Positions 45,597 through 56,035 of a DNA stretch of 64,000 nucleotides are shown piece after piece. Source of the stretch: Pectinophora gossypiella (lineage: Eukaryota > Arthropoda > Insecta > Lepidoptera > Gelechiidae); the NCBI RefSeq assembly GCF_024362695.1, contig NC_065404.1, positions 9,960,604-10,024,603 of the forward strand, given 5' to 3'. Both the position numbers and the translations under genes were made by a program. Position 1 is the first letter of the stretch; every line of letters starts with the position of its first letter. Under the pieces are notes generated by a model. The model searched no databases. It worked only from the letters and a program-made list of their open reading frames with translations, and was not told the DNA's origin.

Positions 45597-48506
45597 TCAA
45601 TCACGTTTTCTTGGACTATCTACAGCATATTCCGGATTTGGCTGCAAAAAAAATATCACAAATTTATTAGGTATATGAAAAAATAATTTGTAAATTGTAG
45701 TATTCTCGTATTTACCTTTAACTCACCTCAAAATAACGATGATAGAGAACTACACCATACACACAACCAACTGAAACTAGGATTTGAATGACTAGCCATA
45801 TGATAACGTTGCACACTTGGGCTTGGCCGAAAAGTTCTTTCCCATTCTTAATGCACAACATTGACTCTGTCACCATTATAGCTCCATACACCCAGCACTG
45901 AGTGCCAACTCTCTTACACTTAGGATCTGTTACATAAATGTAATACTGTCTGCAAAGAAAAAGATAGCTTTTAACCAACTTCAAAAAAGCAGCTTTTCAA
46001 TTCGACGCCTATGTATGTAATATTGTTGGAATTGCACAATATTTGTATATGTGATTCTATGTGGGCTTCTAAACACGCGTGCCAAATGTCACAGGTGTAT
46101 GTTTGTATGTATGTCCACACATTTCTTAAAAACTATAAATTGTATTGCAATAATTATTTATTTATTTATTTAATTATTTTGTTATATGGGATTAAATAGT
46201 ATCCGTCAGGATAGGAGCAGAGAGTGGTACAGTGTATAGTGGTACAATTAATGTACATTCGTTTCCTAATGTCTATTTGGTAAATAATTATAACTATTAC
46301 AGTGAGCCGCCATTCTGATGTCAGGTTGGTGGCTCACTTTCACAATATATTTTCTAAGCAAATAGAAATTCCCGTACATTTGTATAATAGAGGTTTAGAG
46401 GGCATTTAATAATATTATGTAAGTATCATTACTAATGGTTTAAGAGTAGTTAAAGAAAATTGGAAAACAATCAAGTGTATTGGATATACCTAGTAGGTAC
46501 ATTAAACGAATTATCTCATATTAGGTATATTCTAGTGTTTTGATAACATAGGTACCTACTTAGTTGCCGACGCAATAATACTCTTAGTGTTAATTCCTAG
46601 TACCTACTTGAGTTTCAAATTAAAAAAGTAAAAAATAATTTAAAAAGATCAAACCATCTTCGAAATCTCTGAAATAAAAAGTAAAAAATAATATTTTGTT
46701 GAATACATGAATCTAAATTCTGAAGTTGGTGTTAATAAATAGACAGTTGAGCTGCATGTTTCACCTGTTGTCATAAATAATTGTGGAGTATCTGTAGGGT
46801 TTGCAGGTAATGAAGGCTGCTGGTCTCACTCACTTAAGAATTTAGATTCTAACATTCTTTTCACCAAAATATTCACAGATTTTGGAATTGAAATTTATCC
46901 ACTCAACGAAACTGCTTATAGTCTAGAGGACTGATTGTAGTTTAAACCAAGAAAAATAAAATTGGAATTGGATTAATCTTTTTAAATAACTTTTTTATAT
47001 TCAATTTCATTAATATTTTCTGCCATACAAGAAATATTTTTATATTACTTACCTAACAGAAGGTGCCACAATAACCCCTATGAGCAAAAGACGTGCAATT
47101 ACCAAAGGATGTGATGGTGGCATTTCAAATATGTGTTTCAGGAAAAATGTATTCAATTCCGATAATTGCCAAAACACCACAAGCTGGCTAAGTGCGAAGA
47201 ACCTCATATAAGTACATGTGGGGTCCAGCCACCTTACAGGGGTCCACTGTTCTGGTGTGAACTGTAGTATGGCCCTCTTTATCTTTCCAGTTGTGGAAGA
47301 GATATCCCTGAAATATATTTTGTTATAATTTTATCTTCTAACAGACTTCGAAAAAAGAAGGAGGTTATTGTTTATTAATTTGATTAAAATCCACTAGATA
47401 AATTATTGATGTGAGTAATGTTACCTTATGCTAACCCACTTGTATTCCCTCATCTCCAAGGCTTTACATATTTTAAGTCCACACCATATTCCAAGTCCAT
47501 TACATACAAGTACATCTAAAATGATTGAATCCCACCAACATTCTAAGAAGTTTGGAAGTAAATGTGCAAATGCAATTTCAGTAATTTCCCACATTATTGA
47601 TATAGCCCACAACAAACCAGCATGTCTGAAGAGTAAGGCTTTGAACATCCATCCAAAAAAGTGAGCAAATGCAAACACATCTACATGAGACCAAACTTTT
47701 GCCACACTGAAATCAGAGCAGTTTACTGCATATTCCTAAAACAATATTATATAAATTAAGAAATATATATTTTTTTTTCAAAAAGTGAAATAAAGCTTGA
47801 TAATGAAACTTGTAAGTATTAACAGCATACCTTATCCATATCAATGTGGAAATTGCGAAGATTGGGATCCATCCAATACATTATTTCATAAACTGTAGAA
47901 TAGCTTTGAAATAATAAAAATAGTAAAGCAAGAAGGTATAACACCGACGTGCCAAACACAATTCTCCAGACTGCTGGATGAGGTCTTGTAAATGGACCAT
48001 TAGGAAATGTTAGTACTGATACTATAAGGAAAAAAAATACTACACAGCAAATTCCAGCCCAGATATTGTCTTGAGTGCTGGTTTCATCTCTGAAAATGAA
48101 TTTATGAATCTACTCAATTAATTCAGTAATGATGATAAACAATGTGAAATTTTATAGGTTAGAATAAACTAATATGAAAACAAATTTTATTTAATATTAG
48201 TTTTTGCATAAAATACGCATAATTATATGTGATCACTTACAATGCAATAACTATAATACGTTATTCATATAATTGAATTATTACATCATTCATTGTAGCT
48301 TTACATAGACATTAACTGTACCTGACAAAGGCTGTGTAGATTACAGCTGCGATGGAAACCGCCAGAAGAGTAATAGTATGTGGTTTGTAGAAGAACTCCA
48401 GTGAAATATCATCCACGGGTCTTTCATTAATAGAGCTAAAAGCTTCCGCATATTCATTGGTGGGAACAGAATTTGTGCTAGTACCGGACATTTTCCTTTC
48501 TTTCAT
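45597..48506 (-). CDS. Pss: Phosphatidylserine synthase
   Basis: ER/mitochondria-associated membrane enzyme that exchanges the head group of PC or PE for L-serine. Exons in transcript order: 48322-48506, 47831-48089, 47425-47735, 47053-47307, 45727-45949 and 45597-45641. Phases agree throughout, giving 425 residues against 473 in human PTDSS1. Family blocks include DDISLEFFYKPHTITLL (near residue 40), FPNGPFTRPHPAVWR, MYWMDPNLR, YAVNCSDFS, HLLPNFLECWWDSIILDVL followed by CNGLGIW, GKIKRAILQFTPEQW, LSELNTFFLKHIF and TDPKCKRVGTQCWVYGA. About eight to ten hydrophobic segments are visible. The last exon is only 15 codons. Two in-frame ATGs (48506 and 48491) are possible starts; the first is used. 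Intron 4 and the intron before exon 3 contain CTTCAAAAAAG/CTTCGAAAAAAG retroposon traces. Confidence 0.95.
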
Positions 48507-48758
48507 ATTGAATATTGATAAAACCAATTACTGCAAGCCAGCAAAGAAAGTCAGTACCTACACAATATTTGCATAATAGAATATTCATATAGTTACAATA
48601 TTTTTTTATTAATTTCAATCCATCACTCCGCTCCACACCACGACAAACACGCACGACTGACTATGCAAGTACGACCACCACAGACTACTAAGAGAACTAG
48701 CGGAGTACGACTCACCACAGACCAAAGACCTTGTATAGAATAGACGGAGCGTATTTAA

Positions 48759-48798
48759 CTCAGAACAATAACTAAAGCATAGAAGGAAGGCTAAAATA
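48759..48798. repeat. 40-bp perfect inverted repeat, left member
   Basis: The 40 bases starting CTCAGAACAATAACTAAAGC are the exact reverse complement of 51226-51265. The pair brackets the THAP gene and its inverted exon copy. It may be a boundary of an inverted duplication or a repeat terminus. Confidence 0.8.
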
Positions 48799-49100
48799 GC
48801 AACAGAACTCTATAATTCTGCTCTACTTTATCTTACGGAACCGGCGTAATGTTAGACAAAGACGCATATACAAAAATTGTTTCGTAATTTCGTAGGTTGT
48901 CACAAGTTTTTCATTGCCTAGTGTTGGGTTTCACTTTAGTAATATGTCGATAAAATTAAATTTACTTACAATTAATGTCGATAATTTTTTTTTACAAGAT
49001 TTCTTTTTGTAGGATGCAATTATCTTCTTCTTGATGAAAGGAGACTCTGTCTCTGATAGGTAAGTATCTAACCATTTTTGGATTATATTGTCTGGTTTAT

Positions 49101-49166
49101 ATTAGTTTGGAGCTGCAGCTCACATTCAGGAAGGAAAGAAAATAGCCAACTGTTATCGTTTCATCG
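49101..49166 (+). pseudogene. Inverted pseudo-copy of THAP exon 1
   Basis: Plus-strand TGGAGCTGCAGCTCACATTC, then AGGAAGGAAAGAAAATAGCC and TTATCGTTTCATCG, followed by GTAAGT. This is a close copy of the THAP gene first exon (50804-50880, opposite strand), including the donor. The start codon and the first zinc-ligand Cys are lost, and no second exon follows. Confidence 0.75.
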
Positions 49167-49292
49167 GTAAGTATTTTGTAATATTCGAATTTATTTATGA
49201 TGTCATCCGCCGTGCACTGGTGTCGATCGACGTGCCGTGCAAATTGGAACCGCCGCCGCCGGGTCTAAGCCGCACAGACGGTAAGAGGCCCG

Positions 49293-49590
49293 ATGGGGTC
49301 ACGCCATAGACATAGAAAAGAGTATGGACTGGAAATACCTACAGAAAAAACGTGCCACTCTGTAAACATAAAATGGCGGTCTTTACTAGGGCTACAAGCT
49401 GTTTCAATACTAGGATTACCATACTCGTACCTACTAGATATAGCATTATACTTAAAAAAATACGGCATACAAGTATTCATAAGAGAACAGAAAGGGAAAG
49501 TAAAAGGTAGGTAGGTGGTGTACTGTATCTTTCGTGTAAAACTTGTAAGTATTGTATGTTGTGTGCAATAAAGTATATTTGTATTTGTAA
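49293..49590 (+). mobile_element. Possible truncated LINE 3' end
   Basis: A 73-codon frame containing WRSLLGLQAVSILGLPYSYL followed by KKYGIQVF resembles the short C-terminal motif after the reverse transcriptase of some insect LINEs (order: basic, L..L.ILxLPSLYI, lY.KK). It is followed by a TGCAATAAAGTATATTTGTA tail. Family assignment is uncertain. Confidence 0.4.
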
Positions 49591-49867
49591 AGGAAGGTTT
49601 AGTCAAGATTTATCTAAGTCGCTTACACAAATCTATAACATTCATTACATTCTTTATTGGGCGCAGTTCGTATCAACCTGGAGTGTTGGAGTAGGAGTAA
49701 ATAAGAACAGGAGGTAAAATGAAATATAAATTAGATCGTAAATCTGTTCATTAGCAAGTATTTATTTCACACGTTATTAATTATGTACATTATATTTACA
49801 ATAAATACAAATTTATTAATTTCTAAACAGTGTCAATTTGCTTAGAAACTGTCTTTGTGACACCCTG

Positions 49868-50880
49868 TCACATTGTTTTTTTTTTTTCATTAAGTCGTTT
49901 GATCTTGAGGCGGGACTTGTTCAGCTTTTCTTTTAAATTTTTCATCTCGTCTTCTTGAACTGACTGAAATAAAGTTTAATAATAATGTTAAAATAGTATA
50001 TGTACAAAATAATCTATAAAAATAAAAGTAAAATATATCTGATTTAAGTGCATTGTGCAGCTGGTTGAATTATACACTCTATATATGTATATCATGTTAA
50101 AAATATAAAAAAAGAAAATTATTTGATATACCTTTTCATGTAAATCCAGTCGACACTTTTGGATTTAATATCTGAAATCAAAGATAATAATAATTTACTT
50201 ATATAAAACGTGTACAACTCATAATTGTTTAGACATAAAACAACTACAGACTTAGTATATACTAAGTTTATTAAGTACATAATAATATGTAGTTGAATGA
50301 TAGATAGTATAAACGTGTTGTGATAACATGATACAAATATCTTATCTATCTATCCAGCAGTGAGATGATGCAGGCTAGGCTGAAATTTAAATTTAAACAC
50401 CATTTCATCTGTCTGATCTATAATGTTCAATGTAGGAATAGCATCGTCTCGAAGACGCCTCCACTTTGAATTAGGAACACACATAAATGAATCCGCAGTA
50501 AAATGTTTCGAGCAAATACGGCTGTACTTATTTGGAATCCAATTTCGTCTATTAATGCGAATTATCCATTCTTTCTCTTTGTTATCGTCTACAGGAAATC
50601 TAAAAATTAAAAGTATCGATAATTTTAGTACATCACTATGGACAATCAACATAACCTCAAATCAATTCCGTATTCATCGATGAAACGTATAATATAATGG
50701 ATATCTCAAATATTTTATGCTACAAATCTATTCAGCAAAACATATTACTTTCCTAAAATTGTTCAGCAGTTCACATTTCACTAGAAAATTACAAAAAACT
50801 TACCGATGAAACGACAGAAGTTGTTGGCTATTTTCTTTTCTTCCTGAATGTGAGCTGCAGCCCCATACCACACAAGACAT
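49868..50880 (-). CDS. Small THAP zinc-finger protein
   Basis: Sequence-specific DNA-binding THAP domain encoded by exon 1 (50804-50880, start ATG at 50880) and exon 2 (from 50599 leftward), joined in an Arg codon. Zinc ligands and signature residues are all present: MSCVVWGC (C-x4-C), FHRFP, EWIIRI (Trp), ICSKHF (C-x2-H) and DAIPTLN (AVPTIF equivalent). A downstream exon 49868-49963 encodes a basic coiled coil (SVQEDEMKNLKEKLNKSRLK) typical of the tail of small THAP proteins. How exon 2 joins it is unresolved: exon 2 read through stops at 50350, a GTGTTT donor after DEM would be in phase, and a microexon near 50121-50144 (CRLDLHEK) is possible. Target genes unknown. Confidence 0.78.
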
Positions 50881-51225
50881 AATGTCACACAGTCGAGACA
50901 CTCAATTATTTGATATAAATAAAAGTTTCTTTCCATTTATTTGGAAAAATATTGTTAAATTATCACTTAAAACAATCTGAACACAAGACACTCGTAAACA
51001 CAGTTGACGCGACCGTGTCAAATAGTTCGGTAAATATAAGTAAAATCTTCTTATGTATGTTACTATGTATTTGGCCGAGTTAAAATGAGTCCAATAGGTC
51101 CAAATGACATTTCATGTTGTGACAACCTCGGAAAAAATGAAGCAAAGAGCGAATCATTTGTCCTTTTCTCACTCATAGTTTGTGTCGTAAGCTAGAAGAG
51201 AGCCGGTTTATAGTTTCTGAATTCT

Positions 51226-51265
51226 TATTTTAGCCTTCCTTCTATGCTTTAGTTATTGTTCTGAG
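51226..51265. repeat. 40-bp perfect inverted repeat, right member
   Basis: Exact reverse complement of 48759-48798, directly next to the TTAA at 51269. Confidence 0.8.
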
Positions 51266-51268
51266 GTA

Positions 51269-51730
51269 TTTAACACGTTCACAGTCCCCATACAAAGTTT
51301 TTAATCGACCCGGTAAGTCCAACTTAGATAATGTCGAATTTGTATGTTATTATATGTAACTACAACGTATAAGAAGTTTCATTTCCGAAAAATCATTTTT
51401 CCTTTCAGTTTTCAGCAGTTTTTCCCGTGACCCACATGTGGGGGCACGGACTTATGAGGAGGAAATAATGTGACCCCACGGACTTGGGAGTAAATTTTTT
51501 ATTTTACTTTGCGAGTAGTTCAACAATTATTATAATTCCCACACTTATCTGAGACTCGAAACAGTTGTTGTTTTGATTCCGATATAGTACGTGTCGCGAC
51601 GTTGGTCGCGAAGTGTACATAGTGTCAATATTACTAATGGCAACATGAAGCAGAAATATTCCCGCCAGCGTTGTTCCCAAGATTTGTCTATGGTGAGTTA
51701 TAACTTGTCAGCTTTTGAATACCCACTTAG
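51269..51730 (+). mobile_element. piggyBac-like 5' end, target of the LINE
   Basis: TTAA followed by CACGTTCACAGTCCCC, then CCCACATGTGGGGGCAC and GACCCCACGGACTTGG. This layout resembles the termini and subterminal palindromes of lepidopteran piggyBac-like elements. A start ATGAAGCAGAAATATTCC (51645) runs to a GTGAGT donor at 51692 and could be a first exon. The matching right end was not found, so this is tentative. Confidence 0.35.
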
Positions 51731-51924
51731 AAAAACGGATTGTTTGGCGGACGTGTTTTTTCGTGGCTTTAAAATTTTAATTTTAATTCTAATATTTAAA
51801 GTGATCATTTGGTTAGTTTAGGTGTAATTTAGTTTGTATATATTAATTATTTTTTATTTATATTGTGTATAGTGTAAATATCAACGAGTTATTGGTAAGT
51901 AGTTCTTTTTATAATTTTCCCGCC

Positions 51925-53523
51925 ATGGACCCGCCCGAGGATCCTGGGGGAACGCCTCCTGTTGTTGCAAGTTATGTTACAATCTCTAATGTTGCTTCAA
52001 CGAATGAAGAAGCAAGTATGGATACTGATGGTTCTTTAGTTCAGGGGAAAAAACGAAAGCGCGTTTCACGCTCTAAAATGTGCAAACATTGCAATAAAAA
52101 AAGAAGGAAGGGTCATGAGAAGAGGCTATCTGATTGCCAATGTCTATCTGAAACTGAATCTAATGTCCAGCCTGCATCCCAATCTCTTGATGAAAACCAA
52201 ACTCAGAATATCTCTTTGCCTTTATTTAATGAAACTGTTGCGTCACAAAATATTTCAACTGTCGCTGACAACCACTCTCCACAGTCTCAAATTGCTCGGA
52301 GGACTTATATTAGTTCTGATGCAGCTCCTTACACATTACACATCCAGCATAAGCTGACATCGCCTGATGATGGGGTTTCTTTGCATCCTGTGTCTTTAGG
52401 TCGATTCCTGAAACAAAACAAAGTTACAGGTATAGTGGATGGAAGCTTAAAACGAATTGGAAGGAACAGAGTATCTCTCTCTTTCAAAAAGTATGAAGAT
52501 GCAAACTCTTTTCTTGAAAACCCTATTTTAGACTCCTCAAAGTATAAAGCTTTTATCCCTACATTCTCAGTAATTCGAATGGGTGTGGTTCGTGGAGTAC
52601 CTGCTGAATGGAGTGAAGAAGAAGTGAAGGAGAATACGACAGTCTCTATAGGCTGCGGTCCTATTCTGAAAGTAAGGCGGTTGAATAGGAAAGTCATTAT
52701 TAATTCCAAGGTGGAATTTAAACCAACAGAATCTGTAGTACTGACCTTTGATGGTCAGATTTTACCGAAAAGGGTCTTCATGTGTTATACAGCTCTCCCT
52801 GTCGACCTTTACATTTATCCAACCGTACAATGTTTTAGTTGTTGTCGCTATGGCCATGTGAAAACCCAGTGCCGCTCGCAACCTAGATGCTTTAAGTGTG
52901 GTCAGGGCCACAATGGAGATACCTGCTCAGTTCATGAAGAAGATGTCAAGTGTTGCTTATGTAATGGCAACCATCAGGCTACAGATAGAAAGTGTTTAGA
53001 GTATGAGCGCCAACGTGCTATAAAAGAGACCATGGCAAAGTCATGCATCTCTTATGCGGAAGCTTTAAAGACTCATCCGGCCATAACAAAGATCTCATAT
53101 GCTGAAGCACTTCTTTCATCCCATCATGTCCCAGATAATGTCCCACTTTTAACATCGCCTTCCCAAGCAGCTAAGTCCCCTTCTAAAGTCTCTTATAAAA
53201 AAACTGTTCTTCAAACAAGAAAAGCTCCTCCCAGGACTACAAAAGGCTATGACGTTCAGAGTCATAGGGAACTGGTTAGAGAGTATGATTTGCCTGCATC
53301 TGCTAATGGAACTGCTCTGAAATATCAAGAAACAGTCAATGATCCTTCTAATATTCCGATTTCTGAACTTATTATAGCCCTATTAAACTTACTTTCGCAG
53401 TCAAACTTAATTCCACCGTCCAACGCAGCTCTCATTGATTCTCTTGCACAAATCTCTAAAACACTCCATAATGGACCTAAATTCCAAAGTTCTCCAGTGG
53501 AACTGCAGGAGCGTAATTCCTAA
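51925..53523 (+). CDS. LINE ORF1 protein (Gag-like, CCHC zinc knuckles)
   Basis: 532-residue nucleic-acid-binding protein of the retrotransposon ribonucleoprotein. The ATG at 51925 lies in an ideal context (CCCGCCATGG). Around residue 30-60 there is a basic KKRKRVSRSK segment and a Cys/His cluster. Around residues 305-365 three CCHC-type knuckles follow each other: CFSCCRYGHVKTQC, CFKCGQGHNGDTC and CCLCNGNHQATDRKC. Then come repeats of SYAEAL and a Ser/Pro-rich tail. It overlaps ORF2 by 53 bases in another frame, so ORF2 probably relies on reinitiation or coupling. Confidence 0.9.
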   Translation: MDPPEDPGGTPPVVASYVTISNVASTNEEASMDTDGSLVQGKKRKRVSRSKMCKHCNKKRRKGHEKRLSDCQCLSETESNVQPASQSLDENQTQNISLPLFNETVASQNISTVADNHSPQSQIARRTYISSDAAPYTLHIQHKLTSPDDGVSLHPVSLGRFLKQNKVTGIVDGSLKRIGRNRVSLSFKKYEDANSFLENPILDSSKYKAFIPTFSVIRMGVVRGVPAEWSEEEVKENTTVSIGCGPILKVRRLNRKVIINSKVEFKPTESVVLTFDGQILPKRVFMCYTALPVDLYIYPTVQCFSCCRYGHVKTQCRSQPRCFKCGQGHNGDTCSVHEEDVKCCLCNGNHQATDRKCLEYERQRAIKETMAKSCISYAEALKTHPAITKISYAEALLSSHHVPDNVPLLTSPSQAAKSPSKVSYKKTVLQTRKAPPRTTKGYDVQSHRELVREYDLPASANGTALKYQETVNDPSNIPISELIIALLNLLSQSNLIPPSNAALIDSLAQISKTLHNGPKFQSSPVELQERNS

Positions 53524-54399
53524 AAAACAAGATTTATTATTTTTAGTTAACAAGTACAAACCTCTAATTATAGCATTACAAGAAACTTGGCTCAAGCCAA
53601 GTTATAATTTTAAAATTTCAGGCTACTCTTGCATTCGAGAGGATAGACCTGATGGATTTAATGGTGTTGCTTTATTAATAAAGCATCCCACTTCCTTTAC
53701 ACATAAACAAATCAATCATAGAAATGATTACTCTGTTGTAGCTGCAATTATCAAAAATATCTGTTTTGTTTCTATTTATATTCCACATCCCTCTTCTCAG
53801 ATATATAATGAGGTACATAATATTCTTTCCTCACTTCCTAAACCCTTTATAGTGTTAGGGGACTTCAATGCCCAGCATGTGTCGTGGGGAAGTTCTTTAT
53901 CCAATACAAATGGTAACACTGTTTACAATATGTTGGACACACTTAACCTTTGTATCCTTAATACTGGTTCACCTACCCGTCGCACCTCTCCTTCACAGGG
54001 AAAGAGTGCTCCAGACTTATCAATTTGCACCCCAAATCTTGCTCCATATCTTTCTTGGGAAGCCCTTAAATACACTTTTGGAAGTGATCATTATAGTCTT
54101 ATTATCACTCTGCCTTTTCAACACGAAACTGTTCGAAAACGGATTCGTTTGAAATATAGATTATTGAATGCCGACTGGAATACTTTTAAATCTCGAATGG
54201 AAAGTAAAATTTGTAGTTTCCCTCCTGTAACACCTGGAAATGAAACCTTTTGTGCAGAGACATTTGCCGGAGCGTTTATAGAGATAGCTAATGAACTTTT
54301 TCCGATGAAAAAAGTAGGCTGTGGAATACCTTCTCCACCTTGGTGGGACAGTGAATGTACAGAGGCTGCTAGAAAACGTAAAGAAGCTGAAAAGTTATA

Positions 54400-56035
54400 C
54401 ACTTCTCATCAAAAAAATCGAAACACCTTGCAAGTTTACGTTTTGTCAGGATTATCAGAAAAATGTGTACATTTAGGAATAAATGTTAAATGTCGTTTAA
54501 TAGTGAGTAATATGAGCTTATCAAATCTTAATGTTAATGTTCTAAATTTAAATGAATTTTTCATAGGTTTCGTATTTTGTTAAATGAGTCATTTTTATTC
54601 CGTATGGAGTATAAAGGAAATGGATAAAACAACACACGTAAATGAAAAAAAAGCTAAAAAACGTTTATTTAATAACTTGTATTCCCTCCCCGAGCTCTAA
54701 TTACTGCTTCCATACGGTTCTTCATCGATCGGATGAGAGTCACGATCACATGCTGTGGTATATTGTCCCATTCCTCTTGGATTGCATCTTGCAGCTGGCT
54801 AAGTGTTTCTGGGGCAGGATCTCTTGCTCGAATTCGTCTCTTTAATTCATCCCACAGATGTTCAATGGGATTCATGTCCGTGCTTCTTGCTGGCCATTCC
54901 ATAATAGAGATATCGACTTCGTTAAGATAATCTCGTACGACGCCCGCGGTGTGAGCCCTAGCATTGTCGTGCATGAATATGAAGCCGTTGCCAATAAAAT
55001 GTGCATAGGGCATCACATGAGGCTCGAGACACTCTTCGACGTACCGATGACAGTTTAGTGCAGGCAGACGTGGCCCAGACACGAAAGCAAGCTCTGTCTT
55101 ACCGTCGGCGCTGATTCCTCCCCAAACCGTCCACGAACCGCCACCATAGCTGACCTTTTCTTCAATGCAGCATTGTGCATAGCGTTCTCCGTCTCTTCTG
55201 TAGACCTTGTTCCTTCCGTCGTTACCATACAGCATAATTTTACACTCATCAGAAAAGAGAACTTTGCTCCACTGTAGGTATGACCAATTTAGGTGCTCAC
55301 GTGCAAAGTTAAGGCGCGCTCTTCGATGGTCTGCAGTTAATTTCGGCCCATTTGCTGGCTTATGCGGTACCAGTCCACGATCCTTCAACCTTCTTCTAAT
55401 TGTAGAGTCACTTACAGCCACCCTTCGTACAACACGAAGCCGCTGCTGCAGTTGAAAAGCGTTAAGGCGTCGATTTCTTAAAGAAGTTGTTACAATAAAT
55501 CGATCATCTCGCTCAGAAGTGACCCGATTCCTGCCAGATCCTGAACGGCGCGTGAACAAACCAGTCTCCCGATAACGTTTATAGACTCTATGAACAGATG
55601 ACAGGCTTAGATGCAGTCTTGCAGCCACAACACGCTGACTAAGGCCAGAATCCAGCAATGCCACAACTTGGGCGGCTTCTGTGGGCGAAGTATCCATACG
55701 TTTTAGAAAAAAAACCTTTTTTCAGACGTCCCAAAGTCACAGTATTGAAATAAAAAACAAAAAGTTTAAGGATAGACGCCAATTTTTAGTTTTTAAACGC
55801 TAAATGTACTCCAACCCTAAACACACATTTGTCTCAAAACAGTGATTCATTTCGTTTATAAGATAAACAAATGAAATTCTAATTTTGAATTTAGAATTTT
55901 CGCTTATTACTGTAATGGCCAAACTGCCAGCTATACATTTATGTATTTTTTTTTCATCGTATGAATTCTTTTTTGTGTTAAATTCGGACAGAAACAATGA
56001 AAACGGAAGTGTTTCGATTTTTTTGATGAGAAGTG
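54400..56035 (-). mobile_element. Tc1-like transposon inserted in LINE ORF2
   Basis: 1636 bp with inverted ends CACTTCTCATCAAAAAAATC and CGAAACAC (about 28 bp) on both sides, and duplicated TA at 54398-54399 and 56036-56037, the signature of Tc1/mariner integration. It carries one intact transposase on the minus strand. The TIRs are short for Tc1, with no second internal repeat evident. Confidence 0.95.
54669..55697 (-). CDS. Tc1-like DD34E transposase, uninterrupted
   Basis: 342 residues from the ATG at 55697. The N-terminal paired-type helix-turn-helix DNA-binding region has VVALLDSGLSQRVVAARLHL and a second HTH around LNAFQLQQRLR. A GRNRVTSERD linker is AT-hook/GRPR-like. The catalytic triad is FSDECK, MHDNARAH and NPIEHLWDE, with 34 residues between the second Asp and the Glu, hence DD34E. 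A WGGIS motif is also present. Length and motifs are as expected for an active Tc1 transposase, and no stop or frameshift is seen. Activity cannot be judged from sequence alone. Confidence 0.95.
   Translation of the reverse strand: MDTSPTEAAQVVALLDSGLSQRVVAARLHLSLSSVHRVYKRYRETGLFTRRSGSGRNRVTSERDDRFIVTTSLRNRRLNAFQLQQRLRVVRRVAVSDSTIRRRLKDRGLVPHKPANGPKLTADHRRARLNFAREHLNWSYLQWSKVLFSDECKIMLYGNDGRNKVYRRDGERYAQCCIEEKVSYGGGSWTVWGGISADGKTELAFVSGPRLPALNCHRYVEECLEPHVMPYAHFIGNGFIFMHDNARAHTAGVVRDYLNEVDISIMEWPARSTDMNPIEHLWDELKRRIRARDPAPETLSQLQDAIQEEWDNIPQHVIVTLIRSMKNRMEAVIRARGGNTSY

Noticed and set aside
14673..48506. A lipid-metabolism gene cluster formed by PEDS1 and phosphatidylserine synthase
   Set aside because: The genes are on opposite strands, 23 kb apart, with GM130 between; co-location of two ER lipid enzymes in an insect genome is not evidence of a cluster.
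54642..55455. Several plus-strand frames inside the Tc1 element
   Set aside because: Antisense shadows of the DD34E transposase.
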